DNA from: Rhynchosporium graminicola
Lineage: Eukaryota > Ascomycota > Leotiomycetes > Helotiales > Ploettnerulaceae
Assembly: GCA_900074885.1 (NCBI GenBank)
Contig: FJUW01000046.1
Location: forward strand, 231,408 to 295,407
Reading direction: 5' to 3'
DNA length: 64,000 bases
Shown: in pieces, positions 32,439-44,421 of the stretch
Layout of the letters: each line of letters opens with the position of its first letter
How positions within the stretch are numbered: position 1 is the stretch's first letter
Made by a program: the position numbers and the translations under genes
The notes under the pieces: generated by a model
What the model saw: the letters and a program-made list of their open reading frames with translations, nothing else
What the model was told of the DNA's origin: nothing
Database searches by the model: none

Positions 32439-34762
32439 ATGATTGTCAAGCTGTTAGCCGTTCTGAGCTTGGCCGCTCACTGTAATGCTGCTCCGTCTCC
32501 AATTAAGTATGTCCTGCATGAGGAGAGAGCTGTTGAATCTCCAAACTGGGTGCGCGGTGCCAGACTTGAGAAAAGCGCCATTGTGCCAATTAGGATTGGT
32601 CTTACCCAGACTAATTTGGACTTGGGCTATGATTATCTCATGGACGTGTAAGTGTCTTAACAACCCTAAGATTTCCCCAGATCAGTCCCCACAGAGAAAC
32701 GATCGAACGTGAGCTGATCCGTTGAACAGCGCGAGCTCCGATAGTGAAAATTACGGCAAGCATTGGACTCCGGAACAGGTTCACAATGCTTTCGCTCCTA
32801 AGGATGAGACTATTGCCAGTGTTAAAGAATGGCTTACCGACTCTGGTATTCAAGACTCCCGTATCATGTTTTACGAGAACCGGGGCTGGATTTCAGTCGT
32901 TGACATGACTGTTGAAGAGCTCGAGTCACTGCTGCAAGCTGAATACCACGAGCACGAAAACAGCCAAACTTCGAAGGTTCGACTGGGCACACACAAGTAC
33001 GCATGCATCGATCCAAGACAGAAGGGGTTTGAAGTTTCTGTGCTGATAGGAATCGCAGGTACCACGTCCCGGAGCATCTGGCCTCTCATATAGACTACAT
33101 CACTCCCGGAATCAAGCTCTCGCCTGTTATCAAGCGCACTGTGGAAAAGAAGCTCAAGCGAAGCAACCGCTCCGTTCATGTGCCAGCTCTTGTGAGTACC
33201 CGAGCCAACAAAGGCAGTGAGAGTCTCGCTATCTCAGACGCCGCCGCAGCTCTTCCTCCTGCTCTTCAGGACTGCGCCTATGTAATGACCCCGTATTGTA
33301 TTCGAACTCTCTACAGTATACCAGAAACCCCTGAGCCAGTCGATGGCAACTCTCTCGGAGTCTTCGCGCAGGGCAGCTATTTCTTTAAAGCCGATCTCAA
33401 CCAGTACTATGCAAAATACGCAACATATGTGCCACAAAATACCTTCCCTATCAACGCGTCCATCGACGGCGCATCTTACTCTGTGCCAGCTGCAAGCGAG
33501 TCGAACGGAGCAGAAGCAATTCTCGACATTCAGATAGCGTAAGTGTATCTGTGGGTGCCAACAAATGACATACCTACCTCAGTGAACTTTCGCTAACTCG
33601 GTCAGAACCTCGCTTGTCTATCCCCAAACTGTCACTCTCTACCAGGTCGATGACGACATATACGGGCCAGGTCAAGTCGCGGTTTTATTCAACACCTTCT
33701 TGGATGCCCTCGATGGATCATACTGCAGCTATAGCTCAGATGGCCATACTGGTGACGATCCAAACATCGATCCAGTCTACCCGCACAACGTTACCGGTGG
33801 CTACCAGGGACAAAGACAGTGTGGTGTTTACAAGCCGGTGAGTGATGATAAGCGAAAGAATACTGACAATACTGACATGTCTCTAGACCAAGGTTATTTC
33901 TATATCTTATGGTCAGGCCGAGGCAGATCTCCCCGCACCGTAGTACGTATTGAAAAAGCTTAAACCAGATTCGAATGGTCAGTCGCTGACTCACATTGCC
34001 TACAGTACCCGTCGCCAGTGTAATGAGTTCATGAAGCTCGGGCTGCAGGGAGTTTCGATTCTCATCGCTTCTGGAGATAACGGTGTCGCCACATTTCCAG
34101 AAGATGGACCTACATGTCTTGGTCCTCAGCAGACCATCTTCAATCCTGGATACCCCAACGGATGTCCCTACGTCACCGTAGTCGGAGCAACCCAACTCCC
34201 ATCCGACGGCACCGTCTATGATGCCGAAGTTGTCATGCAAGCTGACTATGAAGGACGCTTACCCGATACCTCTTCGGCAGGAGGTTTCTCCAACTACTTC
34301 TCTCGCCCAAGATATCAAGACGGACATGTGCAAGCATACTTCCACCGCGCCAATATCACTTACCCATACTACTCGGAGCTCAACTTCAACGCTAACACTA
34401 CAACCGGTATCTACAACAGAATCGGTAGGGCATACCCAGATGTATCTGCCATCGGTTCAAACTTCCCTCTGTACCTCAATGGCACGCTGGGGAACAGTTA
34501 CGGATCTTCACTGTCTTCTCCTGTGTTTGCTGCTGTGTTGACTCTCTTGAACCAAGAGCGTGCTGCGGCTGGAAAGGGCACGATTGGTTTCGTAAACCCG
34601 GTACTGTACAAACATTCCGATGTTTTGAACGATATTGTCGTTGGAAGAAACCCTGGATGTGGGACTCAAGGCTTCAAGGCTGTTCATGGTTGGGATGCTG
34701 CCACTGGTTTGGGCACGCCGAACTATCCTAAGATGAAGGCTCTGTTCATGTCGCTGCCATAG
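32439..34762 (+). CDS. Secreted sedolisin (S53) tripeptidyl-peptidase-like protease
   Basis: Six exons: 32439-32647, 32730-32996, 33059-33538, 33606-33837, 33887-33942 and 34006-34762; 666 residues. Sedolisins are acid serine proteases; fungal ones are secreted tripeptidyl peptidases. Residues 1-18 are a signal peptide (MIVKLLAVLSLAAHCNA). The pro-domain shows YGKHWTPEQV and WLTDSGI. Catalytic positions are visible: Glu and Asp in NGAEAILDIQ (about 311 and 315), the oxyanion Asp in SGDNG (about 439), and Ser in YGSSLSSPVFA (about 583), where GSS replaces the usual GTS. The C-terminal calcium-site region ends GWDAATGLGTPNY. An apparent TAG at 33941-33943 is removed by using donor GTACGT at 33943, which yields the family junction LPAPYTRRQCNEFMKLGLQG. 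The gene looks intact. It is closest in style to the SED-type sedolisins. Confidence 0.9.
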
Positions 34763-35366
34763 TTTGAAGGGTCCTCATGTGTTGATTGAAGTATAGCTTT
34801 GTATGATATGGCTTGAAAATCCTTGCTGTGTCTAATGAAACATATTACCATTTTTTTCTCTCACAAGAACTGATTCACGTATTAGTATTCGTTTTTATTC
34901 CTTATTTTGGTGGGCTAGTCACGGTTCAAAAGAAATGCTCGGTGTGTAATCTCGGTATTAAATTGTAAAGAGTTCATGAGTAACGAGAATACATGAATGT
35001 TACACAATTACAGCCTGCCAAAAGAACGTGTCTCCATACGCACCCTTGAAACTTCAATGTACAGGGCGTCAGTCTAATCATGTAACGCTCATGAACAACA
35101 CATTCATGAAGTACTGAGCGAGGAATAGAAGACCCATTGAGGCTAATGGGTGGGGATAGCTGCGGGTGAACATTCACGATGCTTTGTTCAGTATGTGTAA
35201 CAACATTCGGTTTTGACAAGTATAAAAGAACCTTCCATTTACACTTCGTACCCTGACCTTCAGACATCACAGAAGACAAGCAACCAACCAAGACACCTTA
35301 CAACTACCTTGACTTTACCATCCCCGAAACCTCACTAACCAACCAAACCAACCGAGCCCCAAAATC
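34763..35366. other. Intergenic region with promoter of the small Cys gene
   Basis: 600 bp. TATAAAA at 35221-35227 lies about 140 bp before the next ATG, followed by a C/A-rich pyrimidine leader (AACCAACCAAACCAACC). This is a credible core promoter. Nothing else was seen. Confidence 0.5.
35221..35227 (+). promoter_or_regulatory. TATA box of small Cys-containing gene
   Basis: TATAAAA, about 140 bp upstream of the start codon, in front of a CA-rich 5' leader. Position and sequence fit a fungal core promoter. Confidence 0.45.
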
Positions 35367-35618
35367 ATGTGCTGGTTCACCCTCGAATACTGCCGCTGCG
35401 GCAGAGAATACTCGCAAACAGCAAAACGGACGAGATTGTGTGACGATTTCCCGAACTGTTCCAGCTATGATACTGATACCCCCTATGCCATGACCGTTGA
35501 TAAGGAGTGCTCCAGATGTATTCAGAAGAGAAGGGAGGAGCAGAAGCGGAGAGAGAAGGAGGAGCGAGATAAGGTCAAGGAGGATAGGAGACGGGGCCAG
35601 AAAGTGAGATTTGATTAA
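35367..35618 (+). CDS. Small Cys-containing, charged-tail protein of unknown function
   Basis: Single exon; 83 residues; start context AAAATCATG. The N-terminal half has six cysteines (MCWFTLEYCRCG, LCDDFPNCSSY, DKECSRC), which could bind zinc. The C-terminal part is a highly charged helix (KRREEQKRREKEERDKVKED) ending KVRFD. There is no signal peptide, so it is probably not a secreted effector. No named family was recognised. A TATA box and a C/A-rich leader upstream support a real gene. Confidence 0.6.
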   Translation: MCWFTLEYCRCGREYSQTAKRTRLCDDFPNCSSYDTDTPYAMTVDKECSRCIQKRREEQKRREKEERDKVKEDRRRGQKVRFD

Positions 35619-36449
35619 ATGAGGAAGGAGAGTTGAGGCGGAGGGAGGTTTGGGCCTTAGGGGGATTCGGGGAGTGTGGAGTTTGGCGTCTGGGACGGGA
35701 AGGGAAGGGAAGGCGTATGGTCTATGGGGTGGAGTGCACGTGTGCGTGCCTAATGTTTAGGAGGTTATATTTGAGTGGTGAGACCTAGCATGATTTACGT
35801 AGAATAGAGCATGATTTACAAATATTTTCGAGCTGTGTAGTTGAGGAGCTTATGAGATCGCTCTACTTCTTGTCAAGGGTCAGTGCACACTGCCTAATTT
35901 CTCGTTTTAACGGGCTCAAGTCCATTCTAGGGTAAAGATGAAAAGATGCGGGTTGACACTAGAAAAGCTCGCTCGGGATTGTTATTCGGTATGCGACTTT
36001 GGTCAACACGCCGAACGTCTTTCGCTTGGTGACCCTCTGACTATCAATGGCTGGAATTTATTTTGCGCCACTATAGAGGTGGTGGTCTCTTCTCCTCGCA
36101 CGTGAATCATATTAGGCACTCAAGGACTGATTTTTAGACAACTCAGGCGACAAATTCTATGACAGCTATATCTCAGACCTCTAGATGAACCTCTACGGGC
36201 CGAATTTAATCTATATTCAGAGCGAAACACGAGAAGTGACTCAAATACATCCTTTGAAGCATTATTTATTTGCATTTCACCTTTTCGCTTAATTATCCTT
36301 GACCTAAGCGAACAAAAACAAATGAAAGAACCCACTCGGCTATACTCAATACATCGGCCTTGTGAAGAGGAACTAGTCCAAGTAATACTATTGAGACCAA
36401 GATCATGGAAGTGATGGTATCTATGCAGCAATATTAAAGAGGCTCAGTA
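35619..36449. other. Intergenic region
   Basis: 830 bp; GGGAAGGGAAGG-type purine stretch near 35697-35711. The open frame at 36120-36431 (minus) has no recognisable feature. No gene was seen. Confidence 0.5.
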
Positions 36450-36614
36450 TCACGCCTCTATCGCTTTTTCTGGAATTTTCCCTCGAGATCTTTGATAAGC
36501 ATCAAGTACAGCATATCCGACGCACGCCACGATAATCACTACTATCCCGAAGAGACTTGGAGGGCCTCTCTGATCATCAAATTTCTTCTCAAATAGTTCT
36601 ACGGTTCTCTCCAT
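36450..36614 (-). CDS. Possible small single-pass membrane protein
   Basis: 54 residues from the only in-frame ATG (MERTVELFEKKFDDQRGPPS). One clear membrane helix (LFGIVVIIVACVGYAVLDAY) is followed by a basic end (RSRGKIPEKAIEA). A tail-anchored or small single-pass protein is possible. The frame is open a further 11 codons upstream, so this could also be the last exon of a longer gene. There is no homology evidence. Confidence 0.35.
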   Translation of the reverse strand: MERTVELFEKKFDDQRGPPSLFGIVVIIVACVGYAVLDAYQRSRGKIPEKAIEA

Positions 36615-37870
36615 CTCAGATAGTCCTGAGCTGCCCAGCGATATCAAGCCCTCAGCGACCGTTACAGCCGCTCAAAAATCTCAGTAGCTTTTGCCACACA
36701 CTGCCCACTACCTCCCACCATCTAAACATCCTTTACACTCACAACTCAAACTCCTCTATCTCCGCCTCCAACCAGAAACCTCGATGTGCACATACCAAGA
36801 AATCATATACACCTAGCCCTACTGCCCTCGAATCGTCGTAAAATCCTTACAAGTACAAGGATGTCGGATCCCAAGCTGTAGTGTATATTGGTTCCGACTA
36901 CCCGCTCAAGGGATGAGGAAATGTGAGATATGTAGGTGGCTCGATGGAGAGTATCTGCACAATCAGGATTATGTGTATTTGGCAAGGGAGGGAGGAGAGG
37001 AGAAGGTTATTGGAGCTGCTGTCTATGCTCAGATTGTACGTATTGGAGAAGCGGAAGCCTATTTTTCTTATTTAAATGTCTAAGAATTTTTCTGAGACTT
37101 GTCTTGTTTTTCTCTCTCTTAAAGTTGTGAATTAGATAGCAGCCCACTGCATAGGCTTGAGAGCTTTTGCACAGGGAGTGAAGCGATTATTTTCTTCGGA
37201 AAACATCATCTTGCCAGCTTTGAGAGAGAGCCGTTGAGTCATTTCATTAGCTTGAGATCCTGAAATGCGAAGCTCAACAATGCGAGTCTTTCTAGCGCTT
37301 TAACATGCCGTGCATGTGGAGTAATTGATGAGGCGATATTTTGACATGTGTTGTGGTATTTATTCATTCCTCCTCTTCCCTCAGCCGATGTTATTATTCC
37401 TCGCTTAGGCCAACAGGTCCATCATTGATATTTTGATAATGTGGTGAAACAATGTCAAGCAGAGTTGGTGCATGATACACAAAGACCGTGTCTATAATGA
37501 ATATCTGCAAGCAGCGTCATAGATAGGTTGAGTCCTAGTTGAAATTAAATGCAACTGGTGGATGGTTAGCAATTCTGCTGTCAATCGACGCAACTCATCC
37601 GCCATCCTGATGCCTCTGTCTAATCAAGACCCTTTCCCACGAAGCCACCTCAGCAATACATATATAGCATGAAGTAAGCTCACCTCTTCTATCTACATCC
37701 AAATTCTCATTTCCGCAATCCAGGGTATAAATCTATCAATCTGATCCGTCCATAGGCGCATATTTCACACACTCGGTTAGCCAGCCACGTCCCTACCCCA
37801 GATCTGAAGCCAAAACGCCGCGAGATGCACAGCCTCTCGACTATCTACCACCGCCCTCCAGCAAACCTCT
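36615..37870. other. Intergenic region
   Basis: 1.25 kb. It contains a 56-codon plus-strand frame at 36913-37083 (MRKCEICRWLDGEYLHNQDY, then KVIGAAVYAQI) that resembles a fragment of a GNAT-type acetyltransferase but is too short to call. Nothing else was seen. Confidence 0.4.
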
Positions 37871-39884
37871 TCACAAATACTCCTCCTCCTCATAGACCTT
37901 AATATTTTCCGCATACTTCCTAATATTACTACTGACAAACTCCTCAATCTCCTCTCCTTTCCCCGCCGCCACTCTCAAAATTAAATCATTCAGACTCTGT
38001 CTCCCCAGAATATCAACATGATCACCCGTATTTGGCCCTCCACGTGGGCTGAACCTGTCTGGCTCATGCGGCATCTCGTAGACCTTGACTTGAATACCAG
38101 CCGGATTATAGCGATGGATGTTCCAGCCTTTGTTACACATGTACCCCGTGGAGAGGAGACTGACGGTGCCGTCGCCCTCGCCGAGAATGACGCCGTGGTC
38201 GATATTGCCTTGGGAGAGGGTCGTGTCGATTGTGATGTTGAGTGAGGAAAGCGGGTTTGTGTCAGGGCGATAGAAATAGGACCGCTCTGTTGGTTTACCG
38301 ATCCCTGTTTATGTGAGTACAAGTGTTGCGAATGTAGGAGATGACTGAAAGGGGACCTACCATAGAAGCAGTAGATTTTCAAGTTGGGAGCAAGTGGGAG
38401 GCGAGTTTCTAGAGGGTTGATCCATTTCCTCTGGTCTTTCTCGTTGGCTTCTACTTCTACCGTAGTGTGCGCTACCCCATGTGAATAGCTTCCCTTCACA
38501 GAGTCTTGAAACCACTGCTCCGTAGTATTCATCAGATAATCCATGCTATCTTCGACTGTCAAATTGCGGTATTCAGATGTCCGGTTGTAATGCTTGAAAT
38601 TTAGGAATGTGCCATAGCTGACATTCTGGCCGGGTTGGTCATCAGGTGCCCATGTTGAGTTGCCCCAGACTGCATTCCCACCAATTGGCAACATCGAGCT
38701 GATTCCTGGCATGGCTCTAAATATCTCTGCGCGCTCTTCCCGGCTTAAGAATTTCTCCAGCCCGTAAACCGCAAATGCGTTCAATTGAGCAGTATCTTTC
38801 ATCTCGCCAGAGAGAACGGCAGGGAGACCTTTCAGAGCTCCTAGCATGCACCCGCTAATGTTGATCCAAGAACCGATATATTTGTCCACCCAATCATCTC
38901 CGCCGTTCCCTCCAGCTTCAGCTGCGACCCAATGGAAGAAGTAGAAAAGGACCTGGCTTCCCATGGAGTGTGACACCAAAACAGCCTTTTTCCCCGTTGT
39001 CTTATAGGCCATCTCACAGAACATCTTCAGCCTCGTGAAATACGAATCCCTGACCTCCAAATTCTCGTACGATAACCTCCAGTCGTAAGCTGCCGTATAC
39101 GAATTATCTGGATCATATCCAATAGTCGCCAGATTCTCGAGAATTTTGTTCCAAATCCAGTATCCCGTGATGAAGAAATCCGCCGCATCGAATCCTTGCG
39201 CTGCTCGTAATTTGATGCCACCTGGCGGATCGAGTCCTGTCATTTTGTCCAGCATAATGTGTCTCTTCCAGCCTTCTTTATCCAGCACTAATGCCCGCAT
39301 CATGCTCCAACTGCCCCATAACCTCTTCCTGAAATATTGGCGTGAGCTATTGGTTGTTCCCCATGATTCAAGTCCCGTAGATATGACGCCCGGCACCATA
39401 ATAACCGGATGTTTGGCACGTACTCCTTGCGCAACCAGATTCAACCCTACTGAAAAAGAATCATAGTTGACCGCTTCTCTCTCTCCTTTCTATACAACAG
39501 TTAGCCTCTTACCAATTCCGCAATCCCCAGACGAAGTCCAGAAACACACACCGCCAAATCCCTCGCATCCTTCACAAAGCCCGCCGGCAGAATATCCATC
39601 ATACTATCCATACTCAAATCCCCAAATGCTGGGATGTCTATCAAGTCATTTCTGCCGGCAAAGAAGCCAGCGACTAGTATGCCGAATAGACCGCCCAAGG
39701 CGAAAATGAAGCCATTCCTGCGCTTGTTCTTGTTCTTCTGTTGCTTGTGATTGTGCGGGTGTTCGCTGTCGTCATATATTATCTTCGAGACGGGCGCAAG
39801 ACGTACTTCTTCGGCTTTGGCGGGAGAGTCGTCGCGTGGGGGAGGAGGGTCTTTCTTACCTCTGCTACGGAGGGAGGAGGACAT
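37871..39884 (-). CDS. LRO1: Phospholipid:diacylglycerol acyltransferase (PDAT)
   Basis: Exons 39884-39552, 39489-38361 and 38304-37871; 631 residues. Lro1 moves an acyl group from a phospholipid to diacylglycerol, making triacylglycerol at the ER. A basic N-terminus (KNKNKRRNG) precedes one membrane helix (about 58-77). The LCAT domain follows: HPVIMVPGVISTGLESWG, the lipase nucleophile in VSHSMGS (Ser about 286), AYDWRLSYENLE, and the C-terminal His in NTGDHVDILG. The first intron (62 bp) uses donor GTGTGT inside what looks like a continuing frame; removing it gives AKGEREAVNYDSFSVGLNL, matching family style. The downstream GTAAGA would leave an intron of only about 23-36 bp. The gene looks intact. 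Confidence 0.92.
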
Positions 39885-40475
39885 GCTGGATGGTCAAGGT
39901 ATGTAGAGGAAGAGAGCGGAGAAGACAGGATAGAAGATGCTATTGATGAATACCCAACATGCTTAGTGAAGAAAGAAATTGGTAAGGCGTACGGGGATCG
40001 CGAACTTAGGTCCGCGTGCCAAAGTTTCTATTTTGACGGCGCTGGGTGTCCGTCCACCTACGTAATATCTCAGGTCTGAGTTTTGACCGCCTGGCTGCAC
40101 CGCAAATCCTCCGGCATCTCCCCGTCACGTCCCCTGGCACTCCACACACAGCATGTGAAAGCCTCAATTTCTTGGTAACTGTTATCTGTCTACCTAAGAT
40201 TGAGTTCTATTTCGACTATCGGATAGGTAATTATTACCTACTAACCAAGCTTTTGGCATGGACTTGTTGATGTGTCTTGATTACAGAGATCTAATAAATA
40301 GCCAGTTCCATCCATGACTGTGTGGCTCGTGGATATCAAGAGGTGAAATCGCTAATTGACATCGGCAAAAAAAATCATTTGATTTGGTACTACCTCAGGA
40401 GCTCAGCAAATCTACGAGAAAATTGTGAAATCGGCACAATTGACTATGATAGAGCGGGGGATCTAGAAAGCACAA
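39885..40475. other. Intergenic region
   Basis: 590 bp upstream of LRO1 and downstream of the DUF1917-like gene. Nothing specific was seen. Confidence 0.5.
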
Positions 40476-41922
40476 TCACTCCATATCCACACGTATCCAG
40501 TCCCCGCTCTCCTGTTTCTTCTTCGGACACAGAAAGTTCTCCAATTTGCTGTCCTTAGCCTCGAATATATCCTTAGAACTATATAGAGATGCTTTGATAT
40601 TGTACTCGTTGTTCGATTTGAGTCCCAAATACGTATATGCATCTTAACCATGTCAGTTCGACCAAGGAAAGAGGTGTGACGGAACATTACTTACCACACT
40701 TGTAATAAATCCCTTTGCCTTTCTGCACAAGTCCCAGGTCTTTCAGCTTCAAAAGGACTCTTCTGACATCGGCCATGTCTTTGAAATTGTTCGTGTAGAT
40801 GCAAATCAATCGGGCACTTCTGTCATCCCCATCATCTGTTGCTACTTTCGACGAGATCCCCAGCTGGTTAGTTGCAGTAGCGTGTGCAACCACGGACCAG
40901 ACTTCGTTGACCTCGCTAGGGCTCGGGAATATCATCCACTGGCTACAGTCAGCTACAAAGGTCCAAAATGAGATGATACTATCGCCACGAGTAATTGAGG
41001 AAAATACATCTTACCTTGCCAGTAGTAACACGCAACTCCACAGCAGTCTCCAGCAGCTGCTTGACGATGTCCTCCTTGTGCTTATTGAGAGCCTTAGTTA
41101 TAGCTGCTTTGGTTCTGCCGACAGTTTTCTTCTCCAAATCATGCCTCACTACGGTCAGCTGTTCCAGGAGCTCAATACCACGGACGACAAATTCAGCGAG
41201 GTTTGCACCGTCATCTAAAGGGCCTTCGTCGGCTAGCTTAGCTTCGCTGTACTTGTACTTGGAAACCTTGCGATATGGGTTGGCGAGGAAGATCCACGGA
41301 CCATCAGTCACCGGAGTTGTCGCAGGCGCAAGTCGTTCCAGGAACTCCTCTACACTTTCATGAAGCTGTTTCGCGCGTAGCATACCATTGTAAGGATTGT
41401 ACAGAGTGACAGCAGATTTCTCGGTCCTAAGAGCTGTAAGATTCTGACGCGCCAACTCAATCAGAGAAGTAGATCTGTTCTCAAGCCAGTTTTGAGCGTC
41501 GAAAGCACCGTTTCTTGCTTCAAGATCGGACCGGGTAGTCTCGTCGCCTTCGATTATCAGGCTTGGCACGACATCCAAAAACTGGGAAAGGATATACCGT
41601 AAAAATCTGATTCATTAGACAGGTATCCTGTTTCCTCAGCCACTGTAGATCTTCCTCCTCGACCAATTGCCATCTTGAGGTTGCATGGATGATGGTCTGT
41701 TGAGATTTCCAGAAGCCTAATAATTCCGCGTTCAAGGCGTGATCGTCAAAGGACCATGTGTCGTTTGAGAAGCGCTTCAAAGCCCTGGAAAGGCATGGGG
41801 CTCAAAAAAGGCAGCTCCTCAAGCCTGGGCTGTTGTAATTATAGAGTTTCCTTCTCCTTGGCAGATGTTGATGCTGAAGGTGGCCTCGTTTGGCGCAAGA
41901 AAGGGTTTAGCTCAGATGGCAT
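40476..41922 (-). CDS. DUF1917 (BLES03-like) protein; 5' end unresolved
   Basis: The 3' part is clear: exon to 41015 (containing SLIIEGDETTRSDLEARNG, DGPWIFLANPYRK), exon 40938-40695 (WMIFPSPSEVNEVW, RSARLICIYT) and exon 40642-40476 (DAYTYLGLKSNNEYNI, ending WIRVDME). These are family hallmarks; the function is unknown. The 5' part breaks twice. ATG 41922 starts MPSELNPFLRQTRPPS but meets TAA at 41841-41839, and no GT exists between that ATG and the next frame (from 41780, LKRFSNDTWSFDDH). That frame then shifts again near 41607. A 37-bp intron (41643-41607, GTGGCT to ATCAG) would repair the second break, but is short. Either small indels, non-canonical splicing or an assembly error is present. 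Confidence 0.65.
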
Positions 41923-42283
41923 GGTTTGTTGATATGGAAGTCACGCAGGGCGCTCGGGCCATCCAGGCTCGCGTAATTGAGGTACCGTTTTAATCTTCGC
42001 TCTCACTTTCACTGTAATAGCAAGAGCGATGGTTGACAAGAATCACGGGATAGTCTTCTGCCCTTTCCCAGATCCTCCTCTTCCCCTCCCTCTTCATTCC
42101 GAATTCACTCTACTTTGCGTCTCTTGGATTCTTTGCTTCTCCACCTGATAACTTGATCAATTATTCACTGCTTATTTACCCAGCGGCGAAACTCTAGTGT
42201 TATACAGTACCCAAGCGGCGTCAACACTCCCTAGCGAGCATATCTCCAAAGATCACTTGCCTGTTCTCGTACTCGATACCACG
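41923..42283. promoter_or_regulatory. Divergent promoter region DUF1917-like/DPH7
   Basis: 360 bp between the two start regions. It has a pyrimidine-rich stretch (CTTTCCCAGATCCTCCTCTTCCCC) before DPH7. No defined site was seen. Confidence 0.4.
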
Positions 42284-43671
42284 ATGACAAATGTACTGAC
42301 ATCAACCAACGTGATCGAAGCCAACAATTCCGCCAGACTTATCTCAGAGTTTGTGCTTCAAAAACCGCCAAGTTGCGTCCAATTTGTGCCATCATGCGAT
42401 TATCCAAATTATCTTGTAGTAGGAACGTACGAATTGGAACGCGAGCAAAGCGATGATTTGGAAGCTGATGCCCCCATGGATGAGGACTGCATGGATCATG
42501 ACCACAGTACGCCACAGCAACAGGTTCGAAGTGGCTCCATATTTCTACTCGAGTATACAGATAGTCAGTTGTACGTATCATACCTGATGACAATATTTCC
42601 TCCAACACTGACACATTACGAAGACGGCTCGTTGACAGTTTTGAGTGTCCTTCCGCTGTGTACGATCTGCAGTTCCTGGAAGGAGATACGGCGATCTTTG
42701 TGACGGCATCGAGTACTGGAACCATCTCCTTCTACTTTGTGGGAGAAACACAGGGCATCCCCGGACCTCAAATTAAGCTTCTCTGGATATCTCAAGTCTT
42801 GCCAACACATACCATCATCACTTATCTCGAAATAGTTTCCACCGAACTAAGCGTCTTTGGCCCACTCATTGCAGCCACTACCAATACTGGAGGGGTGTAT
42901 CTTATGAGCTACTCTCTCGAAGAGAGGAGTGTGCAATTACTGAACAACGACATGCCTCTTACTAGGCACTGTATTCCGCGGACCAATCAAATGCCTGATA
43001 ATGCTTGGTGCTGCGCTTCGATCTGCGACAATGGACAGAATGAGGTACTCAAAATTCTTTCCGGATCGGATGGTGGCATCCTCAAGTCCGTCATCCTTCC
43101 TGTCTCAAATTTCGTCCCCCGAATCAACTTTGAGAATCACCTACAAACAGAAACCCACCGATTTCATTTCGCGGGACTTACTGCGATTCTTCCTCTGCCA
43201 TTGATTCTAGAAGGATCGGAACTAATACTTACTGGCAGCTATGATGAGCGAGTACGACTCTATTCATTACGTCTGAGAAGAGTCCTGGCAGAGATTAGTT
43301 TGGGTGGTGGAGTCTATCGTCTAAGACTTGTACGACAGTACCTCATTGGAAAGTCCAGTTACATAGTACTAGCAACTTGTATGCATGCCGGCACCAAGGT
43401 GCTCGAGGTGGATGTGAAAGTCTCGAGTGGTGAGTGCAATATCAACGTAGTTGCTACTTTAGGCGTATTGGAGGAGGGCGACTATTCGTATGCGGCAGAT
43501 TTCCAACCACTTGATCTCCCCGAAGATCAGGACTATAAGCAGCTGTGTGTCAGTGGAACTTGGCTAGATAAGAAGCTTCGCGTCTGGGACTACAATTGCA
43601 AGGCGGAGGACAGAAGTTTAGATGGGGAGATCAGTGGACTGGTGACCAGTTTCAAAGATACGAGTATGTAA
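42284..43671 (+). CDS. DPH7: Diphthine methylesterase-like WD40 protein (DPH7/RRT2)
   Basis: Exons 42284-42570 and 42624-43671; 444 residues. Dph7 demethylates methylated diphthine on elongation factor 2, the step before the final amidation to diphthamide. The N-terminus fits (LQKPPSCVQFVPS, YLVVGTYELE), then an acidic insert (SDDLEADAPMDEDCMDHDH). WD-type segments include AVYDLQFLEGDTAIFVTAS, ILSGSDGGILKSV, LILTGSYDERVRLYSL, and the family mark LGGGVYRLRLV followed by LATCMHAGTKVLEV. It ends with a further WD blade (CVSGTWLDKKLRVWDY). ATG 42284 was chosen because the upstream frame has only non-ATG codons. The 53-bp intron joins SQL to RLVDSFECPSAVYD. Confidence 0.85.
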
Positions 43672-44421
43672 ATCAATCATTCTGCTGTGGAGTTGGATGA
43701 CTGAATGGGGCCTGGGAGCTGGAAGACCCTCTTGCGCAGCAAGACGAGATAGAGGACCGCTCGTATCATTTCATCGAAAACTTGGCTGTGCCAAGTTCGC
43801 AAACGAATATCTCTATTAATAGCTTAATGAATGAGTTCAATTAAGTTGAGTCTGCTACAGCCTTCAGCTAACCCAGGTTCGCTGAGTTATACTGATTATG
43901 CTGTCCCTTTATTGGCTCGCCAATATGGCTCTGTCGTCTCATGGCCAATGTGTATCCTTTCACCTACACACTCACGATATACAGAAGCAAAAGACAAATG
44001 CCTTATACCGCAAATCGTTCATCTATCACTGATTCAAACCTGTTCCCATCAAGATGATAATAAGAATTGAAACGTTCCTTATATCTCGAAACTTTTGATC
44101 TATGAAGCCTGTAGGTGAGTTTTTGGATACGTAGCTGAGCACTACAAACATCTCATCTTTACTATTACAAAAATCATATTGATTCGTATTCAATCGTCTT
44201 TAGGAGACTACTTTATATAATTCATTTTGAATCCTGATACTGTATCCTCTCGCGGATATCGTGGTATCTCGTAGTCATAGACAAGTGCAACTCAAGTCAC
44301 AGCTATCGGGGTCTCAAACTATGATAAACTGTTCACTCTCTGAGACATATATCTAATACATCATCAGGTATTGATCATTAGAATCATAAGAATCATTATC
44401 ATCACTCCAAGTCACCCACAC
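43672..44421. other. Convergent intergenic region DPH7/SKI3
   Basis: 750 bp, AT-rich towards SKI3 with repeated ATCAT motifs at about 44330-44405. No gene was seen. Confidence 0.5.

Noticed and set aside
33941..33943. In-frame TAG in the sedolisin gene taken as a nonsense mutation
   Set aside because: Canonical donor and acceptor around it remove it and restore the conserved family junction.
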